From contig CAILVY010000328.1 of assembly GCA_903837785.1 (NCBI GenBank), positions 1 to 49,012 of the forward strand: a stretch of 49,012 bases of DNA, given 5' to 3'. Below the pieces are notes generated by a model. It did not search any database and had not been told where the DNA came from. It saw nothing but the letters and a program-made list of their open reading frames with translations. The translations under genes and the position numbers were made by a program. The DNA is from Candidatus Hydrogenedentota bacterium (GTDB lineage: Bacteria > Hydrogenedentota > Hydrogenedentia > Hydrogenedentales > CAILVY01). This document shows, one piece after another, positions 35,013 to 43,226 of this stretch; positions within the stretch are counted from its first letter, which is position 1; the number at the start of each line of letters is the position of its first letter.

Positions 35013-36004
35013 CGGGCATCGACAACCGGCCGCGGCTGCCGGAGTCGGGCCCGTGGCAGGAGGTGTGGTACCTGAAGCTGAACCAGCCCGAGGCGCGCCG
35101 CGCGCTCTGGCTCCGCTTCACGCTCCTGCGCACGCTGGAGGGAAAGCGCGTGGCGGAAGTCTGGGCGATCGCATTCGAGGACGGGGCCGCGCCCCGGAAG
35201 ATCGGCTTGAAGAACACGCACGCGCTGGAGACGTTTGCGCATCGGGCCGGGGGCGGCGTTGCGATTGCGGAGTCGGACTTTGCCGACGCGCGCACCTCGG
35301 GCAGTGTGATTTCCGACGCCCATGCGATCCGCTGGGATCTCGAGATGCGGCCCGCGGCGGAAGCCGGCTTCGACTTTGTCCCGTCCGCGCTGCGGCGGCT
35401 TGGCCTGGTGAAGAACCTGGCCGTGACGCCCTTCGAGGACCTGCGTTTCAGCGGATGGAGCGAGGTGGACGGCGTGCGGTGCGCGTGGGAAAACGCGCCC
35501 GGCATGCAGGGACATCTGGCCGGTCCGAAGAACGGGCACTCCTGGGCGTGGGGGCACTGCAATCATTTCGTGGATGAATCGGGCGCGCCCTCGGATCTTG
35601 TTTTCGACGGGTTGAGCGCGCGCGCACGCCTGGGAAGCGCGCGATCAACGCCGCTTCTGAGCACGTTCTATGTCCGGTACGGGGGCCGCGAATATGCGCT
35701 CAACGGCGTGCGCCACCTGTTGCGGACCCGCTCCCGATATAGTCCAGTGACATGGCAATTCGAGGCGCGCGCCGGTAGTATGGCGTTCCGCGGCGAGGTC
35801 CGCGCCGCGCTCGAGGACTTTGCCGGCGTCACGTACGAGGACACGGACGGCAGCCTGCTGTATTGCCACAACTCGAAGATTTCCGACATGACACTCGAGG
35901 TGTTTCGGGAGGGGGCGCGCGAGGCGCGTTTCACCGCCGACGGCACGGTGGCGTTTGAATTTGTGAGCCGCGAGAAACATCCCGGGGTCGAATTCGTGAT
36001 CTAG
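35009..36004 (+). CDS. Lipocalin-like protein of the CrtC/AttH/tocopherol-cyclase type (tentative)
   Basis: 331 residues, soluble, no signal peptide. Two beta-rich halves with Trp-rich strands: WQEVWYLKLNQP at the start, FSGWSEVDGVRCAWENAPGM and GPKNGHSWAWGHCNHF in the middle, and TFYVRYGGREYALNGV, WQFEARAGSMAFRG near the end. The H-x-W-x-W-G-H-x-N arrangement resembles hydroxyneurosporene synthase (CrtC), AttH and tocopherol cyclase, which bind hydrophobic ligands in a double lipocalin fold. Coupled to the membrane protein before it, so a lipid-related role is plausible; function not assigned. Confidence 0.6.
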   Translation: MTGIDNRPRLPESGPWQEVWYLKLNQPEARRALWLRFTLLRTLEGKRVAEVWAIAFEDGAAPRKIGLKNTHALETFAHRAGGGVAIAESDFADARTSGSVISDAHAIRWDLEMRPAAEAGFDFVPSALRRLGLVKNLAVTPFEDLRFSGWSEVDGVRCAWENAPGMQGHLAGPKNGHSWAWGHCNHFVDESGAPSDLVFDGLSARARLGSARSTPLLSTFYVRYGGREYALNGVRHLLRTRSRYSPVTWQFEARAGSMAFRGEVRAALEDFAGVTYEDTDGSLLYCHNSKISDMTLEVFREGAREARFTADGTVAFEFVSREKHPGVEFVI

Positions 36005-36020
36005 CCCCGGAGGAGCACGC

Positions 36021-36878
36021 ATGCGCATCAACGTGAAGAAACCGGCGAGCCTGATGGAACTGCTTCAGGAGAAGCTCGACACCGCCACGAAGAGCCGCCT
36101 CAAGAAGATGCTCGCCCACGGCGGGATTCGGGTCGACGGCGGGGTGGCCACGCATCCGGACACCCTGCTGAAGCCCGGCCAGTACGTCGAGGTGCTTCAC
36201 ATCGGACCCGAGGGCCGCATCACGCCGCCGTTTCCGATCCTGTTCGAGGACCGCTGGCTCATCGCGATCAACAAGCCCGAGGGCATGTTGTCCATCAGCA
36301 CGGAGACCGCGTTCGATCATACCGCCTACCGCAAGGTGAACAAGTACGTCGAAGACGTGACGCAGGGCCACGGGCGCGTCTACGTGGTGCACCGGCTGGA
36401 CCGCGAAGTCTCGGGCATTCTGCTCTTTGCGAAAACGCTCGCGGTCAAGAAGGCCCTGCAGGCAAATTGGAAGACGGCGGAGAAGCTCTATGCCGCGCTC
36501 GTGGAAGGGCGCCCGCCGATGCCGCGCGGCACAGTCCGCGGCTATCTCAAGGAAGCGAAGGATCTCAAAGTCTATCCCGCGGACCGGGATGCGGGCGGAC
36601 GCTTCTGCGTCACGCACTATCAGGTGCTGGAAGAACGCTCGCGGCACACCCTGCTCGAAATCCGCCTGGAGACCGGGCGCAAGAACCAGATTCGCGCGCA
36701 CATGGCGCAACTGGGCTGTCCGATTGTCGGCGATCAGAAATACGGGGCGAAGGATGGCTCGCTGCGCCGCGTCGCCCTGCACGCGTTCCGGCTCACCTTC
36801 ACCCACCCCGTCTCCACGGAGCGGATTACGATCGAAAGCCCCTTCGCCGGGGTCTTCCGGAGCCGGAAGAAGAGATAG
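36021..36878 (+). CDS. RluA-family pseudouridine synthase
   Basis: 285 residues. An N-terminal S4-like RNA-binding segment (LLQEKLDTATKSRLKKMLAHGGIRVDG) precedes the catalytic domain with HRLDREVSG, where D127 is the conserved nucleophile, and the ETGRKNQIRAHMAQLGCPIVGDQKYG block. It converts uridine to pseudouridine in rRNA or tRNA; RluA, RluC and RluD specificity cannot be told from sequence. GGAGGAG before ATG 36021 is a good ribosome site. Confidence 0.92.
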   Translation: MRINVKKPASLMELLQEKLDTATKSRLKKMLAHGGIRVDGGVATHPDTLLKPGQYVEVLHIGPEGRITPPFPILFEDRWLIAINKPEGMLSISTETAFDHTAYRKVNKYVEDVTQGHGRVYVVHRLDREVSGILLFAKTLAVKKALQANWKTAEKLYAALVEGRPPMPRGTVRGYLKEAKDLKVYPADRDAGGRFCVTHYQVLEERSRHTLLEIRLETGRKNQIRAHMAQLGCPIVGDQKYGAKDGSLRRVALHAFRLTFTHPVSTERITIESPFAGVFRSRKKR

Positions 36879-36880
36879 TC

Positions 36881-36914
36881 CGGACGCGCCCGGACCCGGC
36901 CCCTGCAGCGTCCG
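36881..36914. terminator. Inverted repeat in a convergent junction
   Basis: CGGACGC (36881-36887) pairs with GCGTCCG (36908-36914); the 20-nt loop is itself GC-rich. Fills most of the 43-bp gap between rluA-like and coaD. Confidence 0.4.
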
Positions 36915-36921
36915 CCGCGCC

Positions 36922-37413
36922 CTATTTCTTCGCGTTGAACTTCGCGCGGATGCGCTGCTCCACGGAGGGCGTGACGTAGTGGCTGATCTGGCCGCCCAGG
37001 CTCGCGATTTCCTTCACCTGCCGCGAGCTGAGGAAGAGGTAGGGCTCGCTCGGCATGAGACAGACCGTGTCGACTTCGGGGCGGAGCTTGCGGTTGTTGA
37101 TCGCGAGGCTCAGTTCATATTCAAAATCGGACATGGCGCGCAGGCCGCGCAAGAGCGACACCGCCTTGTTCTGGACCGCGAACTCGACGGTCAGGCCCTG
37201 GAAATGCCGGACCTCCACGTTCGCAAGTTCGCCAACCATCTCCTGAAGCATTTCGACCCGTTCCTGCACCGTGAACAGCGCCTGCTTCTGCTCGTTGTTC
37301 GCCACCGCCACAATCACTTTGTGAAACATCTTCGCCGCGCGCTGCATCAGGTCGAGATGGCCCAGGGTCGGCGGATCGAAACTGCCGGGATAAATGGCGA
37401 TGTGCTCAGGCAT
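36922..37413 (-). CDS. coaD: Phosphopantetheine adenylyltransferase CoaD
   Basis: 163 residues, the usual size. Nucleotidyltransferase motifs: YPGSFDPPTLGHLDL (T/HxGH), the RGLRAMSDFEYE substrate loop and LSSRQVKEIA (the ISSS/TxxKE-type ATP loop). Catalyses the penultimate step of coenzyme A synthesis. The ATG at 37413 lies inside the last codons of larC (8-bp overlap), so it is probably translated from the lar transcript. Confidence 0.96.
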   Translation of the reverse strand: MPEHIAIYPGSFDPPTLGHLDLMQRAAKMFHKVIVAVANNEQKQALFTVQERVEMLQEMVGELANVEVRHFQGLTVEFAVQNKAVSLLRGLRAMSDFEYELSLAINNRKLRPEVDTVCLMPSEPYLFLSSRQVKEIASLGGQISHYVTPSVEQRIRAKFNAKK

Positions 37414-38593
37414 CCTCGAATTCTCCCTTGATGGCGGCGGCCAGGGCCGCTTCGTAAACCTGTTTCACCGGAACACCCGCCGCCTCGGCGCACGCCCGGC
37501 ACTCCTCGAATTCCGGCGCGGCATGACTCACCGCACCGGAGCGAATCCCCAATTTCACCCGCACCGCGCCCCAGGGCGTCCGCACGATCTTCCATTCGCG
37601 GTCCAGCACCACCCGCCGTTCCTCGCGCATGCGCACGCCCAGCGTCGTCGAATGCCGGAACATGGCTTCACTTAGCGCCGGCACCGCGTCTTCGTCGCAG
37701 AGCGCGGTGACGCAATACGCCGGGCGGCCCTTCTTCCCCAGGATGGGCGTCAGGAAGGCATCGCGCGCGCCCGCGGCCAGCAAGGCCGAAATCAGCGGCG
37801 GCAGCAGTTCCGGATTCATGTCGTCTATATTCGCCTCCATCACCGTCACGCTTTCAACGGACTGCTCCGCATCCGCCTCGCCGATCAGCACGCGCAGCAC
37901 ATTCGGCCGATCGGGAAGCTCGCGGGTGCCGCTCCCGTAGCCGATGCGCCCGACGCGCATCGCCGGCGCCGCCCCGAAGCGTTGGGCGCATTGCGCGAGA
38001 ATTGCCGCGCCCGTCGGCGTCACGAGTTCGCCCTGGACCTCGCCGCCGTACGTGGGCTTGCCTTCGAGCAGCTTCGCCGTGGCGGGCGCGGGCACCGGCA
38101 TCCAGCCGTGATCACAGCGAACCATGCCCGTGCCGACGTGCAGCGCGGACGCGCAGACGCAATCAACCTCCAGCAGATGCAGCCCGTACTGCGCCGCGAC
38201 GATGTCCACGATGGAGTCCACCGCGCCGACCTCGTGGAAGTGGACCTTCTCGATGCTGATGCCGTGCACGGCCGCTTCGGCCGCCGCCAGCAGTTCGAAA
38301 GTCTGGATGGCGGCCGACTTCACCGCTTCGGGCAGGGCGCCGCCGCGGATGATCTCGACAACGTGGTGAAGATGCCGGTGCGGATGATGTTCATGCGCAT
38401 CGAGGACGACGCGGAACTGCGTGGCCATGATGCCCTTCTTGGGCGCGCGTTCCGCCTCGAGGCGGAAGCCGGGCACGCGCAGGCTCGACAGCCCCGCCTG
38501 GATCGTCTGGAAGTCCGCGCCCGCGTCAATCAGCGCGCCGACGGCCATGTCGCCGCTGATGCCGCAGAAGCAGTCGAAGTAGAGGACACGCAT
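37406..38593 (-). CDS. larC: Nickel insertion protein LarC (unbroken)
   Basis: 395 residues. LarC inserts nickel into pyridinium-3,5-bisthiocarboxylic acid mononucleotide with CTP to form the nickel-pincer nucleotide cofactor. The start MRVLYFDCFCGISGDM and the KVHFHEVGAVDSIVDIV block are typical, and a His-rich stretch (HEHHPHRHLHH, ~residues 66-76) probably binds metal. In some lactobacilli larC is split and joined by a programmed frameshift; here both halves are in one frame. ATG 38593 lies 2 bp after the larB stop. LarA and LarE are not in the window. Confidence 0.93.
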   Translation of the reverse strand: MRVLYFDCFCGISGDMAVGALIDAGADFQTIQAGLSSLRVPGFRLEAERAPKKGIMATQFRVVLDAHEHHPHRHLHHVVEIIRGGALPEAVKSAAIQTFELLAAAEAAVHGISIEKVHFHEVGAVDSIVDIVAAQYGLHLLEVDCVCASALHVGTGMVRCDHGWMPVPAPATAKLLEGKPTYGGEVQGELVTPTGAAILAQCAQRFGAAPAMRVGRIGYGSGTRELPDRPNVLRVLIGEADAEQSVESVTVMEANIDDMNPELLPPLISALLAAGARDAFLTPILGKKGRPAYCVTALCDEDAVPALSEAMFRHSTTLGVRMREERRVVLDREWKIVRTPWGAVRVKLGIRSGAVSHAAPEFEECRACAEAAGVPVKQVYEAALAAAIKGEFEDA

Positions 38594-38595
38594 AG

Positions 38596-39354
38596 TCACT
38601 TTCCGTTGGCGAGCCGGTTGATCGCGGCGGCCGCCGCGGCCGCGCCGAAGCCGTTGTCGATATTCACCACGGTCAAGCCCGTGGCGCATGAGTTCAGCAT
38701 GCCCAGCAGCGCCGCGATTCCCCCGAAACTCGTGCCGTAGCCGATGCTCGTGGGCACGCCGATCACCGGCTTGCCGACCAGCCCCGTGACCACCGTGGGC
38801 AGGGCGCCTTCCATGCCGGCGCAGACGATCAGGACGTTGGCGCCCTCGAGCTTCTCGCGCTGCTCGAGCACGCGATGAATGCCGGCGACGCCCACGTCGT
38901 AGATGCGCTCGACGCGGTTGCCCAGCACTTCGCAGGTCACCACGGCCTCTTCCGCGACCGGAATGTCGCTCGTGCCCGCGCACACGACGGCGATGTAGCC
39001 ATCCAGCAGTTCGGGCGCTTCCGTGATGATCGTGAAGGCCCGGGCCGAGTCGTGATGCACGGCATCGGGATGTGCCGCGAGCACCGCCTCGATCACCTCG
39101 GCGCTGCACCGGGTTCCGAACACGTTGCTGCCGTGCGCGCGCATGCGCCCCACGATGCGGACCACCTGATCGGGTGTCTTGCCCGCGCAGAAGATCGTTT
39201 CGGGATAGCCCTTGCGCAGATGGCGGTGGTGATCGATCTTCGCGAAGCCCAGATCCTCGAAGGGCAGGCCGCGCAGGCGTTCCGCGGCGCCGTCCACGCT
39301 GAGCGTGCCGGCGGCCACCGCATCGAGCAGTTCTTTCAGCTTGACATGGTTCAT
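38596..39354 (-). CDS. larB: Pyridinium-3,5-biscarboxylic acid mononucleotide synthase LarB
   Basis: 252 residues, carboxylates and hydrolyses nicotinic acid adenine dinucleotide in the first step of nickel-pincer nucleotide synthesis. Motifs: FAKIDHHRHLRKGYPETIFCAGKT, the AIR-carboxylase-like VCAGTSDIPVAEEA and VCAGMEGALPTVVTGLVGKPVIGVPTSIGYG, and NIDNGFGAA near the end. Followed by larC after 2 bp. Sits 30 bp downstream of a secreted-protein gene on the same strand. Confidence 0.94.
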   Translation of the reverse strand: MNHVKLKELLDAVAAGTLSVDGAAERLRGLPFEDLGFAKIDHHRHLRKGYPETIFCAGKTPDQVVRIVGRMRAHGSNVFGTRCSAEVIEAVLAAHPDAVHHDSARAFTIITEAPELLDGYIAVVCAGTSDIPVAEEAVVTCEVLGNRVERIYDVGVAGIHRVLEQREKLEGANVLIVCAGMEGALPTVVTGLVGKPVIGVPTSIGYGTSFGGIAALLGMLNSCATGLTVVNIDNGFGAAAAAAAINRLANGK

Positions 39355-39384
39355 AGTCGATTCCGTTTGCCGGGGCGCGCTCCG

Positions 39385-40044
39385 TTACTTCGTCACCGCG
39401 ACCGGCACCTTGGCGTTCAGCGGCACGACCCGCTGATCTTTTGTGAGGGTTTGGATAATGGAGCCATTCGCATCGTAGGCGGTGATCGTGATTTCGCTCG
39501 GGCCGGGGGCCGCGTCCGCGGGCGCCGTCAGCTTCGCGGTCCAGATGCCGTCTCCCGCCGTCGTGTCGCCGTTCGTGCCATTGTCGTGCAGATCCGCCGT
39601 CGCTTTCGTATTGCCGAACGTGGCGGCCAGCGTGTCAATCTCGTTCTTCTGATCAATGACCTCGACCGTCACGAGCACGGGCTGGCCGGCCGCAATCGAG
39701 GCGGGCTGCACCCCCGGATTGTTGAGGGCGATCACCGGCTTGGGCTCGGGCGCCGGTTCGGCGGGAGGGGCCGGCTCCGCGGGCGCCGAAGGCGTTTCGG
39801 CCGGCGGCTGCACCACGCTTTCCTCCTGCACGTTGTGGGTGCTCTGCACGCGGAGTTTCAGCGGATCGTTCGCGTCAAAGCCGCCGCCGTACCCCATATT
39901 CTTCAAGGTTTGGAGGATCGCCATGATCTCGTCGGCGCTGCCTGTGATGGTCAACGAGACATTGACCTCGGCGCGCGCCAGGCCCGGCCAGAGGAGGGCG
40001 AGGGCCAAAACGAGGGCAAGCGAACAGACACGCTTCGCGTTCAT
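39385..40044 (-). CDS. Secreted protein with Pro/Glu/Ala linker and Ig-like 'choice-of-anchor X'-type domain
   Basis: 219 residues. Signal peptide at 1-25 (ends in LARA). Residues ~26-75 form a short alpha/beta segment (VSLTITGSADEIMAILQTLKNMGYGGGFD); a linker rich in Pro, Ala and Glu spans ~77-100. The C-terminal ~115 residues form a beta-sandwich with the LHDNGTNGDTTAGDGIWTA motif, a calcium-binding-like loop seen in choice-of-anchor X domains. Likely periplasmic or surface-located; function unknown. AAGGA 7 nt before ATG 40044. A weak promoter is noted upstream. Confidence 0.75.
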   Translation of the reverse strand: MNAKRVCSLALVLALALLWPGLARAEVNVSLTITGSADEIMAILQTLKNMGYGGGFDANDPLKLRVQSTHNVQEESVVQPPAETPSAPAEPAPPAEPAPEPKPVIALNNPGVQPASIAAGQPVLVTVEVIDQKNEIDTLAATFGNTKATADLHDNGTNGDTTAGDGIWTAKLTAPADAAPGPSEITITAYDANGSIIQTLTKDQRVVPLNAKVPVAVTK

Positions 40045-40093
40045 AGCAGTTCCTTTCTCAGCGGCGCCCGGCGCTTGGGGCCGCACCGCCATG

Positions 40094-40122
40094 AGAGTAC
40101 CTTCTTGATACACGAAGCTCAA
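40094..40122 (-). promoter_or_regulatory. Weak promoter upstream of the secreted Ig-like gene
   Basis: TTGAGC (40122-40117), 17-bp spacer, TACTCT (40099-40094). Reasonable -35, poor -10. Confidence 0.35.
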
Positions 40123-40147
40123 GTCGCCGGGGCGGCGTGCGCCCGGC

Positions 40148-40429
40148 TCAGGCGGAATTCAATGCCAGTTCCACGAGCGCCCGGCGCGAAACGATGCCCA
40201 TCCGCCCCTTGGGCAGCGCCTCCAGCACATGAATCCCCTTGGGCTGCTCGGCCTGGGGCACCTGCTCGTTGCAGAAGGCCAGCAGGGATTCCGCCGAGGT
40301 CTGCGCGCCCTCGTGCAGCACCACAAACGCCCTCGATTCCTTGCCGTGGCCATTCTTCGAAACCGACACGACGCAGACTTCCGCCACGTCGGGATGCTCA
40401 ATCAGTGTCTTCTCGATGTCGCGTACCAT
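40148..40429 (-). CDS. Stand-alone C-terminal domain of an AMP-binding (acyl-CoA synthetase) enzyme
   Basis: 93 residues. The sequence follows the mobile C-terminal lid of adenylate-forming enzymes: IEKTLIEHPDVAEVCVVSV, then AFVVLHEGAQTSAESLLAFCNEQVPQAEQPKGIHVLEALPKGRMG. The adenylation core is missing, and the catalytic Lys of the family (PKTxTGK) is replaced by GRMGIV, so it cannot complete adenylation by itself. AGGAG 9 nt before ATG and its own promoter suggest an expressed gene rather than debris. Role unknown: perhaps a binding or regulatory subunit. Confidence 0.75.
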   Translation of the reverse strand: MVRDIEKTLIEHPDVAEVCVVSVSKNGHGKESRAFVVLHEGAQTSAESLLAFCNEQVPQAEQPKGIHVLEALPKGRMGIVSRRALVELALNSA

Positions 40430-40478
40430 TGTGCACTACTCCTGATCAACCACAAAACACCGCCCGTGTCTCCGAACC

Positions 40479-40507
40479 ATACTACCCGCGGGTTCAGATT
40501 TCGTCAG
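40479..40507 (-). promoter_or_regulatory. Promoter of the orphan AMP-binding domain gene
   Basis: CTGACG (40507-40502), exact 17-bp spacer, TAGTAT (40484-40479), giving a leader of about 45 nt. The rest of the 270-bp divergent gap holds no gene. Confidence 0.5.
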
Positions 40508-40638
40508 GCAGTCTTGGGAATTTCCCGGCCACCCGGCAGGGGGCGCCTTGAGACCGGCCCGCGGACTTTCGCCGGGCCGTGAAGAGGGCCCTATGATAGC
40601 ACACGGCAGGCGCCCTCGTCCAAACGCGGCCGCAGACA

Positions 40639-40667
40639 TTGTCAGGAAGCCCCCGATCGTCTATACT
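40639..40667 (+). promoter_or_regulatory. Promoter of the beta-helix surface protein
   Basis: TTGTCA (40639-40644), 17-bp spacer, TATACT (40662-40667), followed by GGGAGG just before ATG 40700. Transcription would start near 40674. Confidence 0.7.
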
Positions 40668-40699
40668 TTTCCCGGGATACTCGAACAAGGGAGGCAACC

Positions 40700-43099
40700 A
40701 TGAAGAGGATGGCCGTAGGCACATTTCTGGGTTTGGCCGTTCTGGCGCGCATCGCCATGGCCGCCACGGTGACCGTAAACACCAACAACTTCGTCCAGGA
40801 TGCGCTGACCTCGAGTGACATCCCGACGCTCATCGCCAATCCCGGTCCCGACGGCGTAATCTCGCTGCGGGAAGCAGTCCGCGCGGCCAATATCAGCGCG
40901 GGTGCGGATCTGATCAATTTTGCAGGGGACTACACGATCCTGCTGACGGTCGATGTGCCCTCCATCAATGACCCGGCGGGCACCACCATCGACGGCACCG
41001 GCCACGCCGTGGTCATCGACGGGAACGCCCGGGTGCGCTCGGGGCCCACGATGGCGATGACCTCGAACAGTCACATCCGGAACCTGACGCTGGTCAACTG
41101 CCGCTACGGCGTTACGATCACGCTTTCCACCGGCTGCTCCGTCACCGGATGCACCATCGGCGTGGGCGGCGCCAACACCCGCGGCGTCTATGTATATACG
41201 GGCGCGTCCGGCGCCGTCATCGGCGGCACAAGCCCGGCGGAAGCCAACCTCATCAGCGGCAATGTCGAGGGGCTGGTCATCACGGACGGCGCGATAAATA
41301 CCCTCGTGCAGGGAAACCGGATCGGAACGGACGCGGCCGGTGCCGCGGCAATGCCCAATACGGTCTCGGGAATCACCATCAGCCGCGGCGCGCAGGGCAC
41401 CGTCGTGGGCGGGGCGGGCACGGCGGCGAACCTCATCTCCGGCAATGCCTCGGGCGACCTCCTGAATCCCGCGGCCGGGATCCGGATCGACCGGGCCGCG
41501 GGGAATGACCCGTCCGGGAACACGATCCTCGGCAACCTGATCGGCACGGACGCGGCGGGCACCTCCGCGCTTCCGAATGACATCGGGGTCTATGTGCTGG
41601 CGGGGGCGACGACAAACACGATTGGCGGCGCATCGCCCAACACGATCGCCTACAACGGCACCGGGGTGCGTGTGTCGGGCGCGGCGACCGCGGGAATTCG
41701 CGTGACGCGCAATTCGATTTACGCCAATGATGACGGCGACGGGCTGACGGCGGACGGGATCCGGCTGGACGGCGGCGCCAACGCGAGTATGGCCCCGCCG
41801 GTCATCGTGGCGGCGGCTTCCGTCGTATCCGGCACCGCGCCGGCCAACGCGACGGTCGAAATCTTTTCGGATACGGCCGCGCAGGGCCGGACCTTCATCG
41901 AGTCCGCGGCCGCGAACGGCGCGGGCATGTTCACGGGAGCCGTGGAGGTGTCCGGCTATCCGTACGAAGGGAAGAATGTAACGGCCACCGCCACGGACGC
42001 CGCGGGCAATACCTCCCAGTTCAGCGCGCCGGTGGCCGTGCCGATGACGCCGCCGGCCGTCCAGTCCATTCAACTGCTGGACGCCACCCCGACGAACGCG
42101 GCGCAGGTCCGCTTTCTGGTGACCTTCTCGGAGCCGGTTGCATCGATCGAGACCGGCGCCACCCCGCCGTTTGATGATTTCGCGCTGACGCTGGACCCGG
42201 GCGGCACCCTGGTCGATGCGGACGTCGTGGAGGTCTCGGGCGCCGGTGCGGTCTACACGATCACGGTGGCCGCAGGCACCGGCGCGGGACCGGTGCGGCT
42301 CGACGTGTTGGCGTCGGGTGGCGTACAGGACCTCTCCGGCAATCCCCTCGGAGGCAACTACACATCCGGGCCGTCGTATACCCTTGACCGGGAGCCGCCG
42401 GCGGTCCAAGCCATCACGCTGATCGACCCCACGCCGACGAACTGGGCGGAAGTGAGTTTTGCCATCACCTTCTCCGAACCCGTGCTCGGCATTGAAGTCG
42501 ATCCCGCGGACACCTTCAACGACTTCGCACTCGAGGCGGGCGGCGGTCTCACGGGGGCGGCCATCACGTCGGTGACGGGCAGCGATGCGGCATACGTCGT
42601 TCGCGTGGACACGGGTTCGGGCGACGGCACGCTCCGGCTGGACGTCCGCGCGGCGGGCGCGGCGCACGATGCGCTGGGCAACCCGCTCTCCGCGGACTAC
42701 ACTTCCGGGCCGGCCTACACGCTTCAGCACATGGCGTTCACGCAAGATCTGCCCGAGGCACTGGATGCGGTGGAAAACGATTCCGTCACGTTCCAGGTCG
42801 GCGTTCAAGGCGGCTTCGCCTCGCTGCATTATCAGTGGTACAAGGAAGACGGAGGGAAGGCCGAGGTTCCCGGAGCGCCCGATGCGCCTGTCTTCTCCAT
42901 CGCCCATGTCGCCTTGAGCGACGCCGGCCGGTACTACGTGGAAGTGAGCGACGGCAATGAGATGATCCGATCCGGATCGGCGGAACTCACGGTGCGGGCC
43001 CAGGTGCCTGCACTGGGACTGGGCATGCTCGCCGTGCTGGCGGTCTTGTTGGCAATCACCGCGCGGGGACGCCGGCGGACGCTTCACGGCAGAATTTGA
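40700..43099 (+). CDS. Secreted beta-helix/Ig-like surface protein with C-terminal sorting tail
   Basis: 799 residues. Signal peptide (MKRMAVGTFLGLAVLARIAMA). Residues ~22-70 contain PGPDGVISLREAVRAAN, the CSLREA/LREA-type start of parallel beta-helix proteins. The helix runs to ~350 with NxIGTDAAG repeats (e.g. GNRIGTDAAGAAAMPN, GNLIGTDAAGTSALPN). Two similar Ig-like modules follow at ~450-560 and ~565-675 (VRFLVTFSEPV / VSFAITFSEPV), then an immunoglobulin-like domain with YQWYKEDGG and DAGRYYVEVSDG. The end is VPALG, a TM helix and RGRRR, a PEP-CTERM-like tripartite signal. Adhesion or glycan binding is likely. Confidence 0.85.
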   Translation: MKRMAVGTFLGLAVLARIAMAATVTVNTNNFVQDALTSSDIPTLIANPGPDGVISLREAVRAANISAGADLINFAGDYTILLTVDVPSINDPAGTTIDGTGHAVVIDGNARVRSGPTMAMTSNSHIRNLTLVNCRYGVTITLSTGCSVTGCTIGVGGANTRGVYVYTGASGAVIGGTSPAEANLISGNVEGLVITDGAINTLVQGNRIGTDAAGAAAMPNTVSGITISRGAQGTVVGGAGTAANLISGNASGDLLNPAAGIRIDRAAGNDPSGNTILGNLIGTDAAGTSALPNDIGVYVLAGATTNTIGGASPNTIAYNGTGVRVSGAATAGIRVTRNSIYANDDGDGLTADGIRLDGGANASMAPPVIVAAASVVSGTAPANATVEIFSDTAAQGRTFIESAAANGAGMFTGAVEVSGYPYEGKNVTATATDAAGNTSQFSAPVAVPMTPPAVQSIQLLDATPTNAAQVRFLVTFSEPVASIETGATPPFDDFALTLDPGGTLVDADVVEVSGAGAVYTITVAAGTGAGPVRLDVLASGGVQDLSGNPLGGNYTSGPSYTLDREPPAVQAITLIDPTPTNWAEVSFAITFSEPVLGIEVDPADTFNDFALEAGGGLTGAAITSVTGSDAAYVVRVDTGSGDGTLRLDVRAAGAAHDALGNPLSADYTSGPAYTLQHMAFTQDLPEALDAVENDSVTFQVGVQGGFASLHYQWYKEDGGKAEVPGAPDAPVFSIAHVALSDAGRYYVEVSDGNEMIRSGSAELTVRAQVPALGLGMLAVLAVLLAITARGRRRTLHGRI

Positions 43100-43124
43100 C
43101 GCACGCCTGCCCGAGGCTTAACAT
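43096..43124 (+). promoter_or_regulatory. Promoter upstream of the 59-aa gene
   Basis: TTGACG (43096-43101, overlapping the previous stop codon), 17-bp spacer, TAACAT (43119-43124). The ~95-nt leader contains CCCGA-aca-TCGGG at 43134-43146. Confidence 0.5.
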
Positions 43125-43226
43125 AACGGGCGTCCCGAACATCGGGGTGCATTGCGCCGAAAATCGTTGTTCCGCCGATGCCGCACGCAGGCGGCAAACC
43201 GGGTGGCGCCAGGAGGTTTACACGTC

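Noticed and set aside
40661..43087. 808-aa antisense frame under the beta-helix gene
   Set aside because: Arg/His/Gly-rich shadow; the plus-strand gene has a signal peptide, domains and a promoter.
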